The notes below the pieces were generated by a model. That model saw nothing but the letters and a program-made list of their open reading frames with translations. It did no database searches and had not been told where the DNA came from. Made by a program: the position numbers and the translations under genes. Positions 55,670-64,000 of a DNA stretch of 64,000 bases are shown in pieces; positions within the stretch are counted from its first letter, which is position 1, and the number at the start of each line of letters is the position of its first letter. Source of the DNA: Anaeramoeba flamelloides (lineage: Eukaryota; Metamonada; Anaeramoebidae); contig JANTQA010000029.1 of assembly GCA_027625915.1 (NCBI GenBank), forward strand, positions 4,774,001-4,838,000, in the 5' to 3' direction.

Positions 55670-58009
55670 TATTAGTAATGATTAAAAGGTTATTATCATG
55701 TACTATTTACACTATCTTTATCATTTCATTTTATCTCTGAATATTTCTGTTATAACTAACAACATATTAATTCAATAAAAAGAAGGTACAGCCAAGAAAT
55801 CTTGTTAGAATTACAAAAAATAGCTTATTTTTATATTTGTTTTTGATTTTAAAAAATTTTATATTATCCATATCTAAAGTCGAAATTTTTATTGAATAGA
55901 TCGAAAATCAAAAGTCTATTTGGGGAGTTTCCTCTGATTGATCTTCCAGTATTGGTTAGTTAAAGGCAAGGGTATAAATATCCTTCAAAATTTGATAGAG
56001 TTTTGATACATCACTAAGTAAATAAAACCAATTTCAATAGTACCTTGAAAATTTTAAATAATCAGCATGTCCACACTAAAAGTTGGGTTCAAATTATTTT
56101 ATAGTTGAACTCAGTCTATCCATATACTTTAAAATAATTTGGATGTATATATATCCAAACAAAATACCAAAAAATCGATTTTTAAATTCCCCACTATTTT
56201 TATTCAAAAATTCTATGAAAATTTTTTAATCAATTAATGTTTTTCTCAAATTAAAAAAAGTCTGAAATAGTATAATATTGACTTTTCTGTAATCAACATT
56301 CATTAGAATCAATTTTCTTGGTCAGATTATTGTATTTAAACACATACAAAGTACAAAATATGAATGGTATGGTTTGTTTAATACACTTGAAAAGGAAAAA
56401 TAGTTTCTTTTTTTATTTAGTAAAACCAATCTTAACACCATTTCAAAATTTATGACTTGTTGAAAATAATAAATTGAAAAAAAAAAATATGTATCTTTTA
56501 GTATTCAATGACAACTAATATATAAATATTTATAATTCATTTTAAAATTATTCTAAATAGATATTAATCTCATATTTAAAAAATAAAAAAAAATAAATCC
56601 CAAAATTAAAAAAAAAATGATTCACAATTTTTGAAATGGGCATTACACATTTTTTATTAGTAACCTTTCACTTAAAAAAAGAAAACAAGAAGATTTTTTG
56701 ATAATAATGCAATCCTTTTAAAAGAAATTATAGGGTTTAAATTTCCCTAGTGATTATTTGTCTTTTCGAAGTTCTTTTTGTTTTTCCACATGATCTTTTT
56801 TAAAAAAAAAAAAAAAGAAAAAGTTAAAAAAGAAAAACAGAAATTTGTAAAATTAGTAAAAATGATTCTGATCTAAAAAATTGAAAATATTTTTTTGATA
56901 AGAATACTGAAATAAACATTCAAAAAACTTCCATTAACATTATTAAGTGAGTTAAATGATTTGAAAAAAAATTTATATATCAATATTTTCTAAGCCAATA
57001 TTTTTGAACGTTTACAACCATTGGAAATTATAAAAGATTTTCATTGATAGGAGTCTATTCTTGTTATTTTGAGTCTTAGCTGATAAATCTTTAACTAAGT
57101 ATGGATTCTTATGTTCTTTAAATAATGTAAAATTTCCCATTTTTCTAAATCCGTATGGAGTTTATAAGGCCAAAGGTTTGGTAAAATTTATACTAAATTT
57201 TGTTTTTGATAGAACCAATTAAAGATTAAAGTTTAACACTATCGTAAATCGATTTACAAAAAAAGGTGATATTTCAAAAACTAGATTTTTAAAGTATCAT
57301 TAATTATAATATGCTAATATTATTTGTTTTTGATATTTTTTTCTTCATTATTGTGCGAATTTTGACCTTGAAATCCAAAAATAAATTGTAACTCATAATA
57401 TCTCATTCGTTCAAAAAAAAACAAAGAATGTAATAATCTTTCATTTTGGATCCCCTTTCAGAGTTGAACATCTGACTAGTTTTACTAGTATAAAAGATGA
57501 TCGTGAGGATTTTGAAGTAATTACAATCAATAACATATTTTATTACATTTCTAAATATATATATATATATATATATATATTTGCTGAAACAGCCTAAATT
57601 TAAATTATAAGTGGTTATTGCTTCCAAATCAACAATAAAGATGTTTTTTTAATAATATAAATCAACTTGATACAAATAATTATTTATAATTGTTGAATTA
57701 TCAATGTCTTTTCTTTGAGATTTCTTTTTTTTCACAATAATTAACAAAAATATCAGCATTTTGGGACAGGTTGTCAAAGAGTTAGCATAATGAATAAAAT
57801 TATATATTTATCTCAAACTTGAATTTTTTGTTATCATATTCTCAATTAATAATTCCTTTATTGACTTTTAAAATATCTAAATATTTATTTTTATAAATAT
57901 TTTTACAACATTTTTTACAAATATTATTTAAGAATGGGAACATAAATGGAACATGGTTCTCAAGTGGACGATTTTTTTTTTGTTAATGGGAATTTAAAAA
58001 ATCAATTTT
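55670..58009. other. AT-rich intergenic region containing a MITE and a TA microsatellite
   Basis: Apart from the MITE at 56438-56968 and a TA run at about 57555-57580, nothing can be supported. Non-ATG frames here are short and unlike known proteins. Confidence 0.45.
56438..56968. mobile_element. Three-copy MITE family, copy 3 (most diverged)
   Basis: Same order and orientation as 40436-41014: TTTAGTATTCAATGACAACT near the left, the internal motif GATTCACAATTTTTGAAATG at about 56621-56640, then ATTTGTCTTTTCGAAGTTC, CCACATGATCTTTTT and a right end GTGAGTTAAATGATTTGAAA. Ends are degraded. Confidence 0.7.
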
Positions 58010-58549
58010 TTGGAAAAATTAATAAAATTTAATCAAATAATAAACGATAAAATTAACTGGAAGTCGGAGAGTTTAAACCTTCTTAAAAGGAAAATTTATA
58101 ATTATAATTATAATGAGTTGTTGAATTCTACCAGTTGGAAGGTACAAAAATATTTCGCAATAATTAAAAACCAAAAAAAATTATTTATTAATCAAAGATA
58201 TTTAAGTTATCCATCAAGTTCAACAATTCTAAAATTCAGATCATTTACCAACTGCTTAAATAGATATTATTATGTAATAAATAAAAATTCAAATAAATTT
58301 TGTCCTTTATGTTTAAAATATGAACATAAGGAAATAATAGAAAATATTGATCACTTTTTATGGGTATGTCCTTTCTATGAAAAAGATAGATTAATTTTTC
58401 TGAAAAAGTTAAAAGAATTAAATTTTAATGAAATAATTTTAAATAATGATAGCTTAAAATTATTTTCGTTAATTAATAATCGTGGAATCTATGATTATAC
58501 GCTTAAATGTCTGAAAGAGAATTTAAGTAAAAGGGCACTTAGAGAGTAA
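58010..58549 (+). mobile_element. LINE (non-LTR retrotransposon) 3' coding fragment
   Basis: An open frame of about 179 codons without a convincing ATG (it opens at TTG 58010). The C-terminal part has the zinc-binding motif found after the reverse transcriptase of many LINEs: CPLC, then about 15 residues to IDHFLWVCPFYEK, a C-x2-C-x(n)-H-x4-C arrangement, preceded by ILKFRSFTNCLNRYYY. No reverse transcriptase catalytic motif lies upstream, so this is a 5'-truncated copy, as is usual for LINEs. Stop TAA at 58547-58549. An AAT repeat follows at about 58842-58874 and may belong to its tail. Confidence 0.6.
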
Positions 58550-58842
58550 TCTACACTTCCTCCTCAATAAAAAAAAACAAATCAATTTTTTTTTTTCATT
58601 GGCAATTGTTGTCTATTGATTATGCAAAAAAAAATACCATATAGGATCAATATATAAAAATCAAAAGTATGTATAATTTCAAATTTATTTATAAAAAGGT
58701 ACAAAAACATCAAAGATGATATGTTTTTGGAATTGGCAAAAATTAATTAAAATGAGTTTTTTTTTCTTATAATTAAAATAAGGTAATTAATAATTTTTAA
58801 TATGACAGTTAAATAAAAGACTTCTTTAATCATTTTATTTAA

Positions 58843-58874
<32 letters not shown>

Positions 58875-59025
58875 GAAGAAGAAAAGAATAAAATTCAAAA
58901 AAAATAATTTATCTATAAAATTAATTTAATAAACACAATAATCAAAAACAAGAAATAATAGGAAAGTAAAGGAAAAGAAAAAGAAAGGGGAAAGAAAGAC
59001 AGGGCGCTTGTAAAAGTTTCAAGCT
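58550..59025. other. Spacer between LINE fragment and RALGAPB 3' end
   Basis: AT-rich; contains the AAT triplet run at about 58842-58874 followed by purine-rich sequence. No gene could be supported. Confidence 0.5.
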
Positions 59026-61295
59026 TTATTTTCGATAAAAGTTTTTAAATTTTTTAAGATTTAATTGGTTTTTTTTATTACCAACAAAGATTTTTTGCAT
59101 ATATCTTTCAAATGATAACGGCTCTGAAAAATCATTATTGATATCGTTTAATAACTTTAATCTTTTGGTAAAGCAATTTTTCATTTTGAAAAAATCAAAT
59201 TTTTTGGAATAAAAATGCACTAATATCGCTTGGCGAATTAAAAACGGGATAATTTTTTTATCCGCGATCATGCCATCCAATATTGGCAGCATAGGTATTA
59301 ACCCATCTTTCGAAAGGGTGGTGATTCTATATAGTCCATTTTCCAGTGGGTAGATTCCAAAGCATACATAGTCCATGCTTTTTTGCAAATTGACTTCAAT
59401 TTGTTTCAAAAACTGTTTGATATCAAATTGCTGATCATTTTCACACCAATAGATTATTATTGAAGATTTATTTATCAATTTTTGTTTATGTAATTGATTT
59501 TTAAGAAATTTGTGATTCTTGATTCTGGTTATTATTTGGAAAAACATTTCCATGTTGTAGTTTGAATAGTAAGTCGTTTTATTTGGCAACACTAAGTTTT
59601 TAATAATATTTTTTTTCTTATTTTTTTGGTAATAAATGTTGGTATCCACTTCCCATCCAAAACTGGAAATAAAATCTTGGAATTTTGGCGATTCTTTATT
59701 ATTAATTAATATTTTGTTTTGTTTTGTATTATTTTTAGGGATGAATAATATTGGTATTGAAAAAATGCTTTTATTTTGTAATAGATCTAATTTTTGTAAT
59801 GTTAAGTTTAATTCTTCATTTTTGTTAATTGGTTTCAATAAATATTGTTTATTTAATGGCACCAATCCCATCTGACTCAAGAGTAATCTTGAATTGATGA
59901 AAAAATCTTTTTTTTTTTTTTTTTTTTTTTGAATTTCTTTTTATTGCTTTCACTCAAACTATTATCCCGTTGATTATTTTTAGTTATATTTAACTTTTCC
60001 TTTTTGTTGATTCCGTTGTTCTTCTTTTCATCTTTTAAAAAAAGCGAAATGGAATTTGAAATTTTATCTTTTAATATTTTTCTTTTTTGGTAATGGTTAT
60101 TTTCCAAATCCTTTTGTTTTAATATTTTTATGTGCTCTTTTAAATTAATATTGTTTTGGATTTGCTTTTTTTGGTTTGATTTCTTTTTAGTGTTTCTGCG
60201 TAAATTGAATAAATTATTCGTAATTTTTTTGGGTGTTTGTTGTAAATTGGTTATGAAAAACTTTTCTTTAAATTCTTTTGAAGATATTTTTTTAAATAAT
60301 TCATTATAAATTTTATCATCGTTTTTTAATTTTTTCTTGTTTTTTTCTTTTTCAATGATATCATTTTTTTCATTAATATATGAAATTAACTCATCTAATT
60401 TATCAACTTTTTTATTGTTTTCGTTTTTGACATACCTTGGTATTTGGCCATATTTCCGAGTAGTCTTGAGATCCTTTTTTTCATTTTTTTCATGTTTTTC
60501 ATTTTTTTCATGTTTTTCATTTTTTTCATGTTTTACATTTTTTTCATGTTTTTCATTTTTTTGGTCAAAGGGAAATTTTTTTCCAAGCTTTTCACCTTTT
60601 TTAATAATAATTGGGATATTATTATTTAATGACGGTTTATCAAAATCTTCTAAAACCTCTGCATCCCAAACAAACTTGCCCGTGATGTCTCTGAAAATAA
60701 TTCTAATTTTAATAATTGATTTATTTTCTCTATTGGGTAATTGATAAATGGTGATAACAGTATTTCCATAAGTAAATGTCTTTGAATATTGATTAAAATC
60801 AATGGTTTGTTCGTTTTGAAATCCTCTGTTATTATTGTGAGTATAATTGAATCTATTTTTATTTTGGCTAAACTTTGATTTATTGTTTTTATAACCACTC
60901 ATATTTTCAACTGAGACTGTTTTTGTAATAGACATTTTTTTTTGATGAGAAATTAAATCATTTTTATTTAATATCGATTCATTTAAATCATTTAAACTTT
61001 GATCTTTGGTCATGATTTTTTTCGTTTTTTCAATGATTCTTTTTCTTTTTTCGATGATCCCTTTTCTTGTTCCGTATATAGATAGTCTTTTATTTTTCCG
61101 GTTTGAAGTTAAGTCAATATCATTGTCATCATTAGCTTTTTTTTTTCTCCTGTTTTCATGATTTGGGTGTTTTTTGGAATTTTCTCTACAATTTAATACC
61201 ATTTTTCTCTTGATTAAATTTACATCAGAATCATCTTTAGAATTTGTATTATTTTTTTTATTTAGATTTTTGATATTATCCTTGTTGGCTCTGGA

Positions 61296-61357
<62 letters not shown>

Positions 61358-63734
61358 GTGGTTTTTTTTGGGAGCTTGGTTGGAATTTTTTGGGAAATTT
61401 CTTTTTTTCGGTGATCAATTCCGAAGGTAAATCATCTAATTCATCAACAAAAGAATTATTAATTTCAGGTCCATCATTTAAAGGGAAGTTATTCCAATAT
61501 CTTATCAAATATAAGATAAAAATTTCACCTTTGCATAAATGGTTTTGTTTATCAATTCCAGTAGTATTGTTCTTCTTGGATAATTTATCATAGCTACTCG
61601 TTTTTTCAATTGGTCTTGGTGATGGCAGTGTAGTGTTGCTTAATAAAGAGGCATTCGAGAGTGTTAGCGATGATGTTGATGACGAAGATAAGGATGTTAG
61701 TGATGATATTTTAACTGATTGTGATTTGTCTTTTTTGGGGGATGGTACCGTTGTATAACTAAGCCGATCATTTTTTTCTGTGTCCTGGTTTTGATCGTGT
61801 AATTGCTTTGTATTCTCAACAAATAGATTAGTTTCTGTTAATTCACTTAAATCAAAGATTTCTGAAATTTCCAAAATGTCATTTTCTCGTTTCATTTGAA
61901 ATTTATGTTCTTGGTTTTCTTTTTTGTTCTTTTGGCTTTTTTGGAATTGATTACCATCAATATTTAAAATATTGAAATTAAAATTTGGATCAAAAGCTAA
62001 ATTATTTAATTTCTTTTCAAAAAAAATTAATTTGGTTAAAGTTTTAAAAATGGTGGAATTTATTTCTTGATTTGAAATTAATTGTTTGTTCATCATTACT
62101 AAATGAAAGAAGCAATTTAAAATATAATTTATTGTTGTTGGCATTTCCTTATTTGGGATTTTGTATGTGTTATTAAATGAATTTGCCGATAGAGCTTTAA
62201 ATTCATTAGGTATATTCTCCATTTTAGTTATCAATATTTGACTCAATTCGGTGATTAAATTAGGAACGATGAAGCCATCATATTGATTAATTAAATCTGA
62301 GCAATTGATCAGACAGATCAGATTTAAGGAGGCATTTTTTGAAATAGTTTCGTTTGTGGAATTAAGATTAGAAATAAATAAATCAATCCCTTGGTTGATT
62401 ATTTCAATATTGGGTTGATTTGAATTTAATTCCACTATGCAAATCATAGTGTAAAGCCATGATCCATGGTTATGTATTTTTTTAGGAATTTCTTCTTTGT
62501 TAAGTTCTTTTTTACTTTGTTTATTTTTTCTTTTCTTTTTGGGTGTGGTGGCTTTCTTCTCGTTATTATTTTGATCGTTTACATTATTATTACAATCGGC
62601 AGAGTTATTATTTTTTGTACAATTTTCTATATCAAAAAAATTGCTTAACATAAGAAGGTTTTCCAAGCTGTTATTTAAATGACCACTTCTTTGACTTTTG
62701 GTTAATTGTTTATGAGAATTATTTAAAAAGTCATATAAAAGTTTGGAAAAAATATTTCTAAAATTGGAATTTTCCATTTTTAATGATTCTAGAAATTCAG
62801 TTTTATTATTATTAATTTTATTTTTTTTCTTTTCATCGTTTTTCGTTTTCGTATTCTTTTCCTTGTTACTCTTTAATTCCTTTGGAACTACTTGCTTGAA
62901 TTTATTTGTATTTAAATCCGATTTTTTTTTAATGAGCTTATTTATCGTTTGTTTGTTAATTGAAATTTTTCCCTCGAGTGTTTTTTTAAACACGTTAAAA
63001 GATTTTAGATCTTGGGAATTAGCAGACACCAATGGATTATAATCATAAAAATTTTTAAATTCATCCTGGTAACAAACTAATGAAGAAATGATTGCAAATG
63101 CGTAAAAAGTTATGGGGGTATTTAAATCGTATTCTGTCGCGGGGCCAAAGTATCGAATTATATTTGTGGCATACGAATTAATTAAATTGTTTGATCCCGA
63201 AAGGCAATACCCAAATATCCTTGAAGAATACCGATAAATGATTTTTGTAATTTGCTGATCGTTATGCTTAAGCCCTTTGATTAGCACATAATAAAATTTT
63301 GATAACAAATTTGTTGGAATTTGTTCATTTGATCTGCAAAACAATGTACAAATGCCCAGATAGGAGATATTTCGACCTGAATAATATTTCCCAATCCTTT
63401 GGCACCCTCCAAAAAAAATTGGACTGAATAAATTTAGAATTGGGAGCTTCGTGCGCCTTATTTTTTTCGATATTTTTTTCTTGATACAATACAGGAGATT
63501 TAAGATTTCCAAATATGCAGAGATAGAATATGAGTACACGTTGCTATCCTTAATTAAATTGCATTTTTCAAATAAATCTATATATGAGACAATTAAGAAA
63601 AAAAATAAATTGAGATTGAGATTAGTAAATAAATTTATTTTTCTTCGTTTTCGAAATTTTATTTTTTTATTATTGTTTTTTTTTTTTTTGTTAATATGCA
63701 AACTTTTTATTTCTCTTATAAGATCGGAAGGAAT
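59026..63734 (-). CDS. RALGAPB: Ral GTPase-activating protein subunit beta, 5' truncated, frame change in an A23 run
   Basis: Non-catalytic partner of RalGAP-alpha in the complex that switches off Ral-type small GTPases. Two overlapping frames (63734-59877 and 59880 or above to 59026) make one protein. The first half has ILNLFSPIFFGGC, GICTLFCRSNE, LLSKFYYVLIKGLKHNDQ and, late, IKIRIIFRDITGKFVWDAEV. The second has SRLLLSQMGLV, FQDFISSFGWEVDTN, IIYWCENDQQFD, YPLENGLYRIT, LPILDGMIADKKIIPFLIRQ and SFERYMQKIF. This order and the GLYRI...DGM...FLxRQ tail match RALGAPB rather than alpha or TSC2, and the usual GAP Asn-thumb (NxD) is not conserved. The right-hand exon begins at acceptor TTTCTAAG (63735) in phase 0 with no ATG, so N-terminal exons lie beyond the window. 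Long Asn/Lys/Ser inserts and a five-fold KHEKNE array (about 60478-60555) separate the conserved blocks. The frame changes in the homopolymer at 59908-59930. Confidence 0.85.
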
Positions 63735-64000
63735 CTTAGAAATTGAATATGATTTTTATTTTTTTTATCTTTCTTTTGATTTTTTTTTAATTAGTTTGAT
63801 CATTTTTTCATTTTCATTTCATTTTTTGAATTACATAACTTATTTAGTTAGATTAATAATTTTTTTTAGAATTATTGATTTTAATGTTTTAAAAATGACT
63901 TTCTTTTCAATCAAAAAACTCAATTAAAATTAGTTGATATTATCTCACATTTGACTGATCGATATTTGTTTGTACAATTTCAACAAATTTATCACTCCAT
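63735..64000. other. Part of a RALGAPB intron, with a possible MITE end
   Basis: By the exon structure this is intron sequence upstream of acceptor 63735. The final 45 bases (GATCGATATTTGTTTGTAC, then ATTTCAACAAATTTATCACT) resemble the interior of the element at 33087-33621 and may be a cut-off third copy. Confidence 0.35.

Noticed and set aside
59026-59880. Separate small gene for the RALGAPB C-terminus
   Set aside because: It begins without a promoter-sized gap, overlaps the upstream frame, and both parts match consecutive regions of one RALGAPB protein.
1-64000. CRISPR arrays, bacterial operons, ribosomal RNA or organelle genes
   Set aside because: None seen. The repeats are MITE-like or simple-sequence, and the genes are intron-bearing nuclear genes.

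Overview
This is nuclear DNA from a unicellular eukaryote with a very AT-rich genome. The evidence is GT-AG introns inside recognisable genes, the standard code (host genes end in TAA or TGA), Asn/Lys/Glu low-complexity runs inside conserved proteins, and long A/T-only spacers full of short inverted-repeat elements. The gene set (CNOT1, RALGAPB, a many-SH3 protein, tandem B-boxes, bZIP, alanine aminotransferase, an A-family repair polymerase, a nurim-like membrane protein) fits a free-living amoeboid protist such as Amoebozoa or Anaeramoebae. That placement is inference from style and content, not from a marker gene.

Layout. 1-6048 (-): 5' half of the CCR4-NOT scaffold CNOT1 in four exons, running off the left edge; intron 3 holds an inverted-repeat element. 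9747-10508 (-): nurim-like multi-pass protein. 10.8-15.5 kb: non-coding belt of nested miniature elements. 17977-26367 (-): tandem B-box protein joined across a 5.7-kb intron filled with repeats. 29985-31062 (+): bZIP factor with one 61-bp intron, flanked by two inverted copies of one Tc1/mariner-like miniature element. 34845-36804 (+): alanine aminotransferase with a probable 13-nt first coding exon. 42553-47511 (+): 1,652-residue protein with 11 SH3-like domains. 47815-50026 (+): decayed DDE-type DNA transposon. 52258-54462 (-): DNA polymerase nu/theta-type, visibly less AT-rich than its surroundings. 58010-58549 (+): 3' tail of a LINE. 59026-63734 (-): RALGAPB, split by an apparent 1-nt frame change in an A23 run and continuing past the right edge.

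The genes are not an operon and share no single pathway. They cover mRNA decay, nuclear envelope, transcription, amino-acid metabolism, DNA repair, and GTPase or scaffold signalling. The most distinctive content is the mobile-element landscape: at least six miniature inverted-repeat families with target-site signatures (TA or TTAA), nested insertions, and a paralogous site without the insertion. The SH3-array protein and two split genes also stand out. All coordinates and splice sites were read by eye; no search or alignment program was run.
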